NCBI RefSeq assembly: GCF_035621475.1
Contig: NZ_CP141799.1
Location: 2,220,501 to 2,284,500 of the forward strand
Direction: 5' to 3'
DNA: 64,000 nt
Origin: Pseudomonas paeninsulae
GTDB lineage: Bacteria; Pseudomonadota; Gammaproteobacteria; Pseudomonadales; Pseudomonadaceae
Shown: positions 1 to 7,824 of the stretch, in pieces
How positions within the stretch are numbered: position 1 is the stretch's first letter
How the letters are laid out: each line of letters begins with the position of its first letter
Notes under the pieces: model-generated
What the model was told of the DNA's origin: nothing
The model's database searches: none
What the model saw: only the letters and a program-made list of their open reading frames with translations
Position numbers and translations under genes: made by a program

Positions 1-8
1 CGGGGCAT
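1..8 (-). CDS. hyi: Hydroxypyruvate isomerase, first codons only (partial)
   Basis: Only the first codons (ATG CCC CG) lie in the window, on the minus strand, preceded by an AAGGAG ribosome binding site at about 14-19. The start Met-Pro-Arg and the position immediately downstream of gcl fit hydroxypyruvate isomerase, which follows gcl in Pseudomonas glyoxylate operons. The identity is inferred from context; there is too little sequence to prove it. Confidence 0.45.
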
Positions 9-30
9 GGTTGGCTCCTTCATTCGGTGC

Positions 31-113
31 GTAGGGTGGATGGCCACCCCGTGGAAAACGCATAGCGTTTTCCATCTTGAAACGGTGGATGTGCTTCGTG
101 ACATCCACCGTAC
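31..113. repeat. Intergenic double hairpin between gcl and the next gene
   Basis: Two perfect inverted repeats sit side by side: TGGAAAACGC at 52-61 with GCGTTTTCCA at 65-74, and CGGTGGATGT at 83-92 with ACATCCACCG at 101-110. This GTAGGGTGGA-type unit looks like a dispersed intergenic element. It may act as an mRNA stabiliser or attenuator between gcl and hyi; that role is inference. Confidence 0.6.
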
Positions 114-120
114 GGTTGCA

Positions 121-1896
121 TCAATCCAACAACGAAATCGCGCTCGGCGCGTCGGCACCGCGTTCGGCCAGCTCTTCGAACTCGTTGATGGCGTTGATTT
201 CGACACCCATGGAGATGTTGGTCACCCGCTCCAGGATCACTTCAACGACCACCGGTACGCGGAACTCTTCCATCAGCGCCTTGGCCTTGGCCAGTGCACC
301 CTGGATGTCGTTCGGTTCGAATACGCGGATAGCCTTACAACCCAAGCCTTCAGCCACGGCAACGTGGTCGACGCCATAGCCGTTGATTTCCGGCGCGTTG
401 ATGTTCTCGAAGGCCAGCTGCACGCAGTAGTCCATCTCGAAGCCGCGCTGCGCCTGACGGATCAGACCCAGGTAGGAGTTGTTCACTACCACGTGGATGT
501 ACGGCAGGTTGAACTGCGCGCCCACAGCCAGTTCTTCGATCATGAACTGGAAGTCGTAGTCGCCGGACAGCGCCACTACGTTGCGGGTCGGGTCGGCCTT
601 GACCACACCCAGTGCTGCCGGGATGGTCCAGCCCAACGGACCAGCTTGACCACAGTTGATCCAGTGACGCGGCTTGTAGACGTGGAGGAACTGCGCGCCA
701 GCGATCTGCGACAGGCCGATGGTGGTGACGTAGCAGGTGTCCTTGCCGAAGAACTCGTTCATCTCTTCGTAAACACGCTGCGGCTTGACCGGCACGTTTT
801 CGAAGTGGGTCTTGCGCTGCAGGGTGCGCTTGCGCTCCTGGCAGGATTCCACCCAGGCGCTGCGGTTTTTCAGCTTGCCAGCGGCTTGCCACTCGCGGGC
901 CACCTCAAGGAAAACATCCAGCGCGGCGCCAGCGTCGGAAACGATGCCCAGGTCCGGGTTGAATACCCGGCCGATCTGGGTCGGTTCGATGTCGACGTGG
1001 ATGAACTTACGGCCTTCGGTGTACACCTCAACGCTACCGGTGTGGCGGTTGGCCCAGCGGTTACCGATACCGAATACCAGGTCGGAAGCCAGCAGGGTGG
1101 CGTTGCCGTAACGGTGCGAGGTCTGCAGGCCGACCATGCCGACCATCAGCTTGTGGTCGTCCGGAATCGCGCCCCAGCCCATCAGGGTCGGGATAACCGG
1201 CACGCCAGTCAGTTCGGCGAACTCGACCAGCTTGTCGGCCGCGTCGGCGTTGAAGATACCGCCACCGGCGACCAGCAATGGACGCTCGGCGTCATTCAGC
1301 ATGGCCAGGGCCTTCTCGGCCTGCACCCGGTTGGCCGCAGGCTTGGCCAGTGGCAGTGGTTCGTAGGCGTCGATGTCGAATTCGATTTCAGCCATCTGCA
1401 CGTCGAACGGCAGGTCGATCAGCACGGGGCCTGGACGGCCGCTGCGCATTTCGAAGAAGGCTTTCTGGAAGGCGCGCGGCACCTGACCCGGCTCCATTAC
1501 GGTGGTCGCCCACTTGGTCACCGGCTTGACGATGCTGGTGATGTCGACCGCCTGGAAGTCTTCCTTGTGCATGCGTGCACGCGGCGCCTGGCCGGTGATG
1601 CACAGGATCGGGATGGAGTCGGCACTGGCCGAGTACAGGCCGGTGACCATGTCGGTGCCGGCCGGGCCCGAGGTGCCGATGCACACGCCGATGTTGCCTG
1701 CATTGGTGCGGGTGTAACCCTCGGCCATGTGCGAGGCGCCTTCGACGTGGCGCGCCAGGACGTGGTCGATGCCGCCGATTTTTTGCAGGGCCGCGTACAG
1801 CGGGTTGATCGCCGCGCCGGGAATCCCGAACGCCGTGTCAACGCCCTCGCGGCGCATCACCAGTACTGCAGCTTCGATTGCTCTCATACGCGCCAT
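121..1896 (-). CDS. gcl: Glyoxylate carboligase (tartronate-semialdehyde synthase)
   Basis: Thiamine-diphosphate enzyme that condenses two glyoxylates to tartronate semialdehyde and CO2, draining the glyoxylate produced by ureidoglycolate lyase and allantoicase nearby. The 591 residues match the usual family length. The N-terminal pyrimidine-binding part has the Gcl-type RHVEGAS stretch, where valine replaces the usual catalytic glutamate. The ThDP/Mg motif begins at SGDYDF near residue 440 and ends with VVNNSY. A strong GGAGGAA lies a few bases before the ATG. It is divergent from the LysR gene and probably leads an operon continuing into hyi off the left edge. Confidence 0.97.
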   Translation of the reverse strand: MARMRAIEAAVLVMRREGVDTAFGIPGAAINPLYAALQKIGGIDHVLARHVEGASHMAEGYTRTNAGNIGVCIGTSGPAGTDMVTGLYSASADSIPILCITGQAPRARMHKEDFQAVDITSIVKPVTKWATTVMEPGQVPRAFQKAFFEMRSGRPGPVLIDLPFDVQMAEIEFDIDAYEPLPLAKPAANRVQAEKALAMLNDAERPLLVAGGGIFNADAADKLVEFAELTGVPVIPTLMGWGAIPDDHKLMVGMVGLQTSHRYGNATLLASDLVFGIGNRWANRHTGSVEVYTEGRKFIHVDIEPTQIGRVFNPDLGIVSDAGAALDVFLEVAREWQAAGKLKNRSAWVESCQERKRTLQRKTHFENVPVKPQRVYEEMNEFFGKDTCYVTTIGLSQIAGAQFLHVYKPRHWINCGQAGPLGWTIPAALGVVKADPTRNVVALSGDYDFQFMIEELAVGAQFNLPYIHVVVNNSYLGLIRQAQRGFEMDYCVQLAFENINAPEINGYGVDHVAVAEGLGCKAIRVFEPNDIQGALAKAKALMEEFRVPVVVEVILERVTNISMGVEINAINEFEELAERGADAPSAISLLD

Positions 1897-2011
1897 GAAA
1901 AATTCCTCCAGGCTTTAGTCGATATTATTTCTACATGCCTAGAGCATGAAGGTAGGGTGTAATGGAGTAAATTGCAGGAATCTGCATTTCTGTCGGTATC
2001 AGGAGTATCGA

Positions 2012-2917
2012 ATGGACCGTTATACGGCTTTGCACAGTTTTGTTCTGGTGGCCGATCAGGGCAGCTTCGCCGCTGCCTCCCTGGTTGAAGGGGTGACCCC
2101 GGTGGTGATGGGCCGGCGACTCGACATGCTCGAACGGCACCTGGGGGTCAAGCTGATGCATCGCTCGACCCGTGGCCTGTCGCTGACCGATCTGGGCGAG
2201 CAATACCTGGAGCGGGCCCGCGGTTTGCTGCGCGATTTCGCCGAGGCCGACGCCAGCATCACCCACGGCAGCCATTCGGTGAGCGGGCACCTGGTGGTGT
2301 CGGCGCCTGCAGCGTTCGGCCGTCGGCATATCGCGCCGCATGCGCCGGCGTTCCAGGCGCGTTATCCGGAGCTGAACCTGTCGTTCAACCTGACCGATAG
2401 CGTGGTCGACCTGGTGCGTCAGGGCTACGACATGGGCATCCGCATCGGCGAGGTGACCGACCCCAACTACGTGGCGGTCAAGCTGTTCCCCAATCGTCGG
2501 GTGGTCTGCGGTTCGCCGGGCTATTTTCAGCGCCATCCCGCACCCCAGGCCCTCGAGGACCTGGCCGAGCACAACTGCCTGGCGTTCAACCTGCAGGGTG
2601 GCCAGCAGCGCGGCTGGACCTTCCTGCGCGATGGCAAACAGGTGGCGGTCAAGGTTTCCGGCAATCTCGATTGCAATGACGGCGAACTCCTCTACGACTG
2701 GGTCAAACAGGGCCTGGGCATCGGCTGGCGCTCGACCTGGGAGATCCAGGCTGAACTCAAGCGCGGGCAGTTGGTTACGGTGCTCGACGAGTTCGCCGTG
2801 CCGGCCTACGACATTCAGGCGGTCTATCCGCAGCAGCGTTATTTGCCCGCCAAGGTGCGTTTTTTCATCGACTACCTGAAAACGATCTACAGCAGCCCGG
2901 GGTATTGGGAAGGATGA
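2012..2917 (+). CDS. LysR-family transcriptional regulator, divergent from gcl
   Basis: A 301-residue LysR-type regulator: N-terminal winged helix (residues 1-60, with SFAAASLVEGVTP and LGVKLMHRSTRG) followed by a periplasmic-binding-like effector domain. The ATG at 2012 has AGGAG at 2001-2005 and begins MDRYTALHSFV, typical of the family. An in-frame start 66 bases upstream would add an unsupported extension. Its back-to-back position suggests it controls gcl in response to a glyoxylate-pathway metabolite; this is inference from context. The C-terminal tail resembles the CrgA/AaeR-type subgroup. Confidence 0.9.
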   Translation: MDRYTALHSFVLVADQGSFAAASLVEGVTPVVMGRRLDMLERHLGVKLMHRSTRGLSLTDLGEQYLERARGLLRDFAEADASITHGSHSVSGHLVVSAPAAFGRRHIAPHAPAFQARYPELNLSFNLTDSVVDLVRQGYDMGIRIGEVTDPNYVAVKLFPNRRVVCGSPGYFQRHPAPQALEDLAEHNCLAFNLQGGQQRGWTFLRDGKQVAVKVSGNLDCNDGELLYDWVKQGLGIGWRSTWEIQAELKRGQLVTVLDEFAVPAYDIQAVYPQQRYLPAKVRFFIDYLKTIYSSPGYWEG

Positions 2918-2929
2918 ATGATGGCTGAA

Positions 2930-2983
2930 TTGTATACAAATAATATTTTTATATGTACTAAAAATATTGTTGATTGTGTACGA
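2930..2983. promoter_or_regulatory. Candidate purine-regulon operators before the GlcG/HbpS-like gene
   Basis: A perfect palindrome TTGTATACAA lies at 2930-2939 and a weaker copy, TTGTGTACGA, at 2974-2983, in an AT-rich stretch about 100-150 bases before the downstream start codon. The same word recurs before the other purine genes at 4433, 9472, 16024 and 16204. A TTGTATACAA core is typical of FadR-type GntR regulators; the cognate regulator is not identified in this window. Confidence 0.7.
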
Positions 2984-3077
2984 TTTGTGCGTTGGGCTTG
3001 TCCCGCCTGTCGCTCCGGGCGATGACGTCGAGCGTGCAGGCCCTGTTCCCATCCATTTTCCGAGGAGGGCTCTAGAT

Positions 3078-3518
3078 ATGAGCGCTATGAACCTGCACAC
3101 CGCGACCACCATCAGCAACCAAGCTTTGGCGCTTGGCCGGGAGCTGTCCGCGGCACCGTTGACTGTTGCCGTGCTGGATGCCGGCGGCCACCTGATCAGC
3201 CTGCAGCGTGAGGATGGCGCGAGCCTGCTGCGCCCGCAGATAGCCATCGGCAAGGCTTGGGGCGCGGTGGCGCTGGGCAAGGGTTCGCGTGCCATCGCGG
3301 CAGACGCGCAGCAGCGGCCGGCCTTTATCGGTGCGCTGAATAACCTGGCCGACGGCAAGCTGGTGCCGGCGCCGGGTGGTGTATTGATCCGTGACGAGCA
3401 GGGCGAAGTGATCGGCGCCATCGGTATCACCGGCGATACCTCGGACATCGACGAGCAGTGCGCGATTGGCGCGGTGGAGTCGGTGGGGCTGACCGCCGAT
3501 GCCGGGGGCGCGGCCTGA
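3078..3518 (+). CDS. GlcG/HbpS family protein
   Basis: Small (146 aa) GlcG/HbpS-fold protein (DUF336). It shows the characteristic AVLDAGGHLISLQREDGA segment, the Lys/Ala-rich middle, PAPGGVLIRDEQGEVIGAIGITG and a C-terminal helix. Members occur next to glycolate/glyoxylate genes (GlcG) or bind haem (HbpS); the reaction, if any, is unknown. The ATG at 3078 has GGAGGG at 3064-3069; a longer in-frame start at 2967 would read through the operator region and is rejected. No signal peptide is seen. The TTGTATACAA operator upstream ties it to the purine locus. Confidence 0.85.
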   Translation: MSAMNLHTATTISNQALALGRELSAAPLTVAVLDAGGHLISLQREDGASLLRPQIAIGKAWGAVALGKGSRAIAADAQQRPAFIGALNNLADGKLVPAPGGVLIRDEQGEVIGAIGITGDTSDIDEQCAIGAVESVGLTADAGGAA

Positions 3519-3524
3519 TCCAGA

Positions 3525-3580
3525 GGGAGGGGCTTTAGCCGCGACGAGAGTTCTAACAGTTCGCCGCTAAAGCGTCTCCC
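3525..3580. repeat. REP-like extragenic hairpin
   Basis: The stretch GAGGGGCTTTAGCCGCGAC and its complementary TCGCCGCTAAAGCGTCTCCC form an imperfect hairpin just after the stop codon. A close relative is found at 13383-13456, so this is a dispersed REP-type element. Confidence 0.65.
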
Positions 3581-3600
3581 ACTGCGCCCGCGGGCAGTGC

Positions 3601-3659
3601 GGGCGACCATAAAAAACGGTGAATGCTGTGCAGACATTCACCGTTTTTTATGGTCGCCC
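3601..3659. terminator. Perfect 25-bp inverted repeat, bidirectional terminator
   Basis: Arms at 3601-3625 and 3635-3659 are perfect complements with a 9-base loop. Each contains an A6 or T6 run, so the structure can end transcription from both sides. It lies between the convergent GlcG/HbpS-like gene and the tetR gene. Confidence 0.8.
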
Positions 3660-3688
3660 TTAGCCAAGGGTAGGGCGCGCAACCAGGC

Positions 3689-4333
3689 TCAGGCGCGGGT
3701 GACCTGCTCGGAGGCGCTGGGTTGGTTTTCGTCGATCTCGCAGCCCTTGATCACCAGGCGGATGATGGTCTGCGCGGCGGCTTCGTAGTCGGCGTCGTCC
3801 AAGCTGGCTTTGCCGGTAACAGTAGCGATCTGCCAGTCGAAGTCGGCGTAGGTCTGGGTCGCGGCCCAGATGCTGAACATCAGGTGATGTGGGTCGACCT
3901 TGGCCATCAGGCCCTGGTCGATCCAGCGCTGGATGCAGGAGATGTTGTGCTGGGCCTGGGCGTTGAGCTGTTCGGCCTGTTCGGCAGACAGATGCGGCGC
4001 GCCATGCATGATCTCGCTGGCGAATACCTTGGAGGCGGAGGGCAGCTCGCGGGAGATGCGGATCTTCGAGCGGATATAGGCCGTCAGCACTTCAGCCGGG
4101 TTACCGGGCTGATTGAATGGCGCCGAAGCCTCCAGCAGCGGTTCGATAATGCTTTCCAGCACCTCGCGGTAGAGGTTCTCTTTCGACTTGAAGTAGTAAT
4201 AGACGTTGGGCTTGGGCACACCGGCCTTGGCGGCGATATCGCTGGTCTTGCTGGCGGCAAAACCCTGGTCGGCGAACTCTTCACTGGCTGCGCGCAAAAT
4301 CAGCTCTCTGTTGCGCTCGCGAATACTGGTCAT
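3689..4333 (-). CDS. TetR-family regulator, RutR-like
   Basis: A 214-residue TetR regulator. The N-terminal HTH (residues 4-50) carries GFAASKTSDIAAKAGVPKPN followed by VYYYFKSKENLY. The C-terminal domain (EIMHGAPHL, then MFSIWAATQTYADFDWQ) is of the type found in RutR, the E. coli pyrimidine/purine-sensing regulator. The ATG at 4333 was chosen because the upstream reading frame has no family similarity. It is divergent from moaA, and a TTGTGTACAA site lies between them. A role in nucleobase-responsive control is inferred from similarity and context. Confidence 0.88.
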   Translation of the reverse strand: MTSIRERNRELILRAASEEFADQGFAASKTSDIAAKAGVPKPNVYYYFKSKENLYREVLESIIEPLLEASAPFNQPGNPAEVLTAYIRSKIRISRELPSASKVFASEIMHGAPHLSAEQAEQLNAQAQHNISCIQRWIDQGLMAKVDPHHLMFSIWAATQTYADFDWQIATVTGKASLDDADYEAAAQTIIRLVIKGCEIDENQPSASEQVTRA

Positions 4334-4432
4334 AAGCCCCTGTGCTTCCATGTGCCGCCCGGCGCTGGGCGGCGGTCGGGCATGGTAGCACCGGCGTTGT
4401 ACGTGGCTCAAGCTGACCCTGCGGTCAGATTG

Positions 4433-4442
4433 TTGTGTACAA
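4433..4442. promoter_or_regulatory. Candidate purine-regulon operator between tetR and moaA
   Basis: TTGTGTACAA, 81 bases before the moaA start and 100 bases before the tetR start on the other strand. It is one of the recurrent TTGTRTACAA sites of this locus and is placed to affect either divergent gene. Confidence 0.65.
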
Positions 4443-4522
4443 AAAAATGCATTTCTGTTTCTATTTGCTTGCTGAATTTCATAACAATAATGTCTCGACT
4501 CCTTGCGTACAGGAGACTCGCC

Positions 4523-5518
4523 GTGGATCACGCGCAACTGGTCGACCCTTTCGGGCGGCGCATCACCTACCTGCGATTGTCGGTTACCGACCGCTGTGAC
4601 TTCCGTTGCACCTATTGCATGAGCGAGGACATGGTCTTCGCCCCGCGTGCGCAGATTCTCAGTCTGGAAGAGCTGTATGCCGTGGCCGATGCTTTTATCG
4701 GTCTGGGGGTCAAGCGCATCCGCATCACCGGTGGCGAGCCGCTGGTGCGCAAGAACCTGCTCAGCCTGCTGAGTCGCCTGGGCCAGCGCCCGGAACTGGA
4801 AGACCTGTCGATCACCAGTAACGGCTCGCAACTGGCCGAGTTGGCGCCGCAACTGCGCGCTGCCGGAGTCAAGCGGTTAAACATCAGTCTCGACTCCTTG
4901 AGCCGCGAGCGCTTCGCTGCCTTCACCCGGCGTGACAAGCTCGATCAGGTACTGGCTGGCATCGAAGTGGCGCGGGCGGCGGGTTTTCGCAAGATCAAAT
5001 TGAACTGCGTGGTGCAGAAGGGCCGCAACGACGACGAGGTACTCGACCTGGTTGAGTACGCCATGGCGCGTGCCCTGGACATCAGCTTTATCGAGGAGAT
5101 GCCGCTGGGCAGCGTCTCCAGTCACCAGCGCCAGGACACCTTCTGTTCCAGTGACGAGGTACGTGCGCGCATTGAACAGCGCTACCCGCTGATGCGCAGC
5201 AGCAAACAGACCGGCGGGCCATCGCGCTACTGGCATGTCGTCGGCAGCGATACCCAGGTTGGCTTCATTTCGCCACACAGCCACAACTTCTGCGGCGACT
5301 GCAACCGGGTGCGGGTCACGGCCGAAGGCAAGCTGGTGCTGTGCCTTGGCCACGACAATGCGCTTGATCTCAAGGCCTTGATTCGCTGTCACCCAGGCGA
5401 CAGCCCGCGTCTGCGCGAGGCTTTGCTGGAGGCCCTGCAACTCAAGCCCGAACGTCATCACTTTGAGGCCGATGCGCAGGTGCAGGTGGTGCGTTTCATG
5501 AGCATGACCGGCGGTTGA
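4523..5518 (+). CDS. moaA: GTP 3',8-cyclase MoaA (second copy type), molybdopterin synthesis
   Basis: Radical-SAM enzyme that, with MoaC, turns GTP into cyclic pyranopterin monophosphate, the first step of molybdenum cofactor synthesis. The N-terminal cluster CDFRCTYC (CxxxCxxC), the TGGEPLVRK loop, the C-terminal cluster FCGDC plus a later Cys, and the terminal Gly-Gly are all present. The GTG start at 4523 has AGGAGA at 4511-4516; an ATG at 4490 is possible but would add 11 unusual residues. Its placement among purine genes suggests dedicated cofactor supply for xanthine dehydrogenase, which is not in this window. Confidence 0.93.
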   Translation: MDHAQLVDPFGRRITYLRLSVTDRCDFRCTYCMSEDMVFAPRAQILSLEELYAVADAFIGLGVKRIRITGGEPLVRKNLLSLLSRLGQRPELEDLSITSNGSQLAELAPQLRAAGVKRLNISLDSLSRERFAAFTRRDKLDQVLAGIEVARAAGFRKIKLNCVVQKGRNDDEVLDLVEYAMARALDISFIEEMPLGSVSSHQRQDTFCSSDEVRARIEQRYPLMRSSKQTGGPSRYWHVVGSDTQVGFISPHSHNFCGDCNRVRVTAEGKLVLCLGHDNALDLKALIRCHPGDSPRLREALLEALQLKPERHHFEADAQVQVVRFMSMTGG

Positions 5519-5591
5519 GTTGCTGGATAGCCGCCGCCCGCTTCCCCATAGAACCTGTTAGACCCAATCAACAATAACCTGGAGGGTTGCT

Positions 5592-6425
5592 GTGAAGCCT
5601 ATTCGCGTCTGCAGTTTGTTCGCCGTGCTGTTCTGCACTGCTACTCATGCCGAAAGTTACGTCATCGGCGTCGAGGACATGGCCTTTGCGCCGCATTACA
5701 GCATCGACAGCCAGGGTCAGTATCAGGGCTTTGCCCGCGAGCTGTTCGACCTGTTCGCCCTGCGCAGTGGGGTGCAGTTGAGCTACAAGCCGTTGCCGGT
5801 GAAGCGCTTGTTATCGGCTCTGGTGCAGGGCGAAGTGGATTTCAAATACCCCGACAGCAGCAGCTGGGCGCAGGCCCAAAAGACCGGTAAGGACCTGCAT
5901 TACAGCCAGGCGGTAGTCGGCTATGTCGACGGCGTGCTGGTCGCGCCAAAACGCCAGGGCCAGCCAGTGGAGCAGCTCAAACGCCTGGGCATGGTTAAGG
6001 GCTGGACGCCCTGGGGTTATCAGACGCGTATCGACGCCGAGCAGATCCAGCTGACCTATAGCGAGGATTTGCGCAAGATGATCCATCAGGTGCTGAAGAA
6101 GGATGCCGACGGCGCCTACTTCAATGTGGTGGTGGCGACCCATTACCTCGACAACATCCGGGCTCGTCCCGGCGCCTTGGTTTTCGATCCGACGTTGCCG
6201 AATACCCGCGGCAGCTTTCACCTCTCCACCCTCAAGCATCCTCAGTTGATTCAGCGTTTCGATCGTTTTCTTATCGAGCAGCAGGCTGAGGTAGCGGCGC
6301 TCAAGGAGCGGTACCGGGTCGAGGCCAACCTGGACTCCGAGTTCATTGGCATGGAGCAGTGGAAGGTCGACTTTCTCAAGCGGCAGAAGGCCAAAGCCGA
6401 GGGGGCTGATGGCCTTTCTGAGTGA
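5592..6425 (+). CDS. Periplasmic solute-binding protein, family 3 type
   Basis: A 277-residue protein with a signal peptide (cleavage likely after THA at about residue 20). It has an extracellular solute-binding family-3 fold: YVIGVEDMAFAPHYSID at the first strand, GFARELFDLFA, and a later GYVDGVLVAPK hinge segment. No ABC permease or ATPase genes adjoin it, so it is an orphan binding protein that could feed an unlinked transporter or act as a sensor. The ligand cannot be read from the sequence. GGAGG at 5581-5585 supports the start. Confidence 0.82.
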   Translation: MKPIRVCSLFAVLFCTATHAESYVIGVEDMAFAPHYSIDSQGQYQGFARELFDLFALRSGVQLSYKPLPVKRLLSALVQGEVDFKYPDSSSWAQAQKTGKDLHYSQAVVGYVDGVLVAPKRQGQPVEQLKRLGMVKGWTPWGYQTRIDAEQIQLTYSEDLRKMIHQVLKKDADGAYFNVVVATHYLDNIRARPGALVFDPTLPNTRGSFHLSTLKHPQLIQRFDRFLIEQQAEVAALKERYRVEANLDSEFIGMEQWKVDFLKRQKAKAEGADGLSE

Positions 6426-6504
6426 TGGCTTGAGCCATGGTTGAGGCCGCCGCGCGGCGCCGGTGCGCCGCGGACCCTGCCTCGGCAGGCGCCTCTCGAC
6501 TGTT

Positions 6505-6774
6505 AGTTGCGCGAACGCAGTGTCCCTGCTGCGCTCTTTGTGGCGCAGCTCTTGCGTATCAGCAGGGTATGAATCAGTGCGCCGAGCGTGGCAGCGAAGA
6601 TCCAGGAGTGCCCGGACAAGTTGCTGAGGCCGGGGGCCAGGCCGAGGCGACGGAAAACAGTGCGGCGATGGTGAAGGCGATCATGGCTTTGCGGTTCCAG
6701 CCGTCATCGTAATGGTAGGACGTACCGGCTTCGGCCGAGAACAGGTGCTGCAGAGTCAGATGCTGTCTGCGCAC
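6505..6774 (-). pseudogene. C-terminal remnant of an NCS1-type nucleobase/allantoin permease, frameshifted
   Basis: On the minus strand the reading frame HLVRRQHLTLQHLFSAEAG, then YHYDDGWNRKAMIAFTIAAL, matches the last transmembrane region of NCS1 cytosine/allantoin permeases. About position 6644 the similarity jumps to the next frame, reading LGLAPGLSNLSGHSWIFAA and then LGALIHTLLIRKS, to a stop near 6505. So there is one frameshift, and the first ~85% of the gene is missing. An allantoin/nucleobase permease is expected in this neighbourhood, and its loss leaves the XanP-type permease. Nothing else is seen between 6426 and 6870 apart from the terminator. Confidence 0.72.
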
Positions 6775-6788
6775 CAGATGCGTCGGAT

Positions 6789-6822
6789 AAAAAAAGGGGC
6801 AGCATGACCAGCATGCCGCCCC
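6789..6822 (-). terminator. Rho-independent terminator after the tsx-like gene
   Basis: On the minus strand a GC-rich 11-bp stem (GGGGCGGCATG with CATGCTGCCCC, one wobble) is followed by seven or more T residues. It lies about 50 bases after the stop of the outer-membrane gene. Confidence 0.85.
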
Positions 6823-6870
6823 TCTACCTTCCCGCTGCCGCCTACCCGGCGGTGGTTCAGTTCGTTGCCA

Positions 6871-7743
6871 TCAGAAGTGGTATTTGACCAGCGCCTGTAC
6901 GGCGGTCTGGTCGAAACCGTCGGTGGAGCCGTCGATGGGCTTGATCCCGTATTTGTTGTGCCACATGTTCAGTTCGGTGCCGACATAGAGTTTGCGCTCC
7001 TTGCCGAACAGCGCCTTGCCCGCATCCCATTTGACCTGAATTGAAGAACCGACCGAGGTCTGGGTGCCGGCATCCTTGGATGGAGAGCGCCAGTCGATGT
7101 AGCCGTCGACCACGAAGTCCTGCTCGCCGATGGCGAAGGGGTAGGCACCGGCCACGGTCAATTGGGTGGCGTAGCCATTGCCCGCGTCGCTGGCCTTGAA
7201 GTCATGGTCGAAGAAGATGTGGTTGTTGATCTTGACCCGGTACAGGTTGGTCTGCAGGAAGGCGAAGCCGGGCACGTCCCAGTCGAAGCCGAGGCCATAC
7301 AGGTAGTTCTCGGTACCGGGACCGCCGTTGCCTTTCTCGTAGGTGAAGGCGGCCTTGACGTCCTTCAGCGGGCCGGCAGACAGGTCCTGGCCGCTCAGCC
7401 AACTGAGGCTGACCCGAGGCGAGAACTCCATGTAGTAGAAGTCGCTCTTGTCCTTGACTTCGAGGTTGCCGAAGTTGCTCCCGCGGTACTGCAAGTTGTC
7501 TGCATCGATGTAGTCGAGGAAGAAGAACGCATCGCCCCAGACCCAGCCACTGGCATGCTCGAAGGTATAGGTGGTCTGCGAACGCTGTTCCTCGCCGTTG
7601 AAGTTGAGGCGCTGGAAATTGCTGCCGTTGAGGTAGCTCAGGCTGTTGTCTTGCCAGAACAGCATGTCGCCGGCGAGGGCCTGTTGGCCGGCCAATAGGC
7701 CGGCAGAAAGCGCAATGCAGTGAGGCAGATGCTTCAGTTTCAT
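6871..7743 (-). CDS. Tsx-like nucleoside-specific outer-membrane channel
   Basis: A 290-residue outer-membrane beta-barrel of the Tsx/OmpK family. It has a Sec signal peptide ending about residue 24 (QQALAG), the family start DMLFWQDNSLSYLNG, many alternating aromatic/polar strands, and a C-terminal phenylalanine (VKYHF) for Bam recognition. Members pass nucleosides or nucleobases across the outer membrane. It lies 81 bases downstream of the xanthine permease on the same strand and ends in a strong terminator, so the two probably form an uptake operon. AAGGA stands 8-9 bases before the ATG. Confidence 0.9.
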   Translation of the reverse strand: MKLKHLPHCIALSAGLLAGQQALAGDMLFWQDNSLSYLNGSNFQRLNFNGEEQRSQTTYTFEHASGWVWGDAFFFLDYIDADNLQYRGSNFGNLEVKDKSDFYYMEFSPRVSLSWLSGQDLSAGPLKDVKAAFTYEKGNGGPGTENYLYGLGFDWDVPGFAFLQTNLYRVKINNHIFFDHDFKASDAGNGYATQLTVAGAYPFAIGEQDFVVDGYIDWRSPSKDAGTQTSVGSSIQVKWDAGKALFGKERKLYVGTELNMWHNKYGIKPIDGSTDGFDQTAVQALVKYHF

Positions 7744-7824
7744 CGGGTTTTCCTTATTGTTTGGACTTACAGGGATCTCGACCCTGCGGCGAGCCGCGGG
7801 TGGTATTGGCGCAACACGGATGGT

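Noticed and set aside
7..1962. 651-codon open frame on the plus strand opposite gcl
   Set aside because: Exact antisense of a well-recognised gcl; its amino-acid make-up (His, Val, Asp, Gly rich) is the usual shadow of a high-GC coding strand.
1931..3637. 568-codon open frame on the minus strand
   Set aside because: Runs antisense through the LysR and GlcG/HbpS-like genes and through AT-rich operators; no family features.
6437..6712. 91-codon plus-strand frame after the binding protein
   Set aside because: It is the complement of the decayed NCS1 permease, whose minus-strand peptide similarity is clear.
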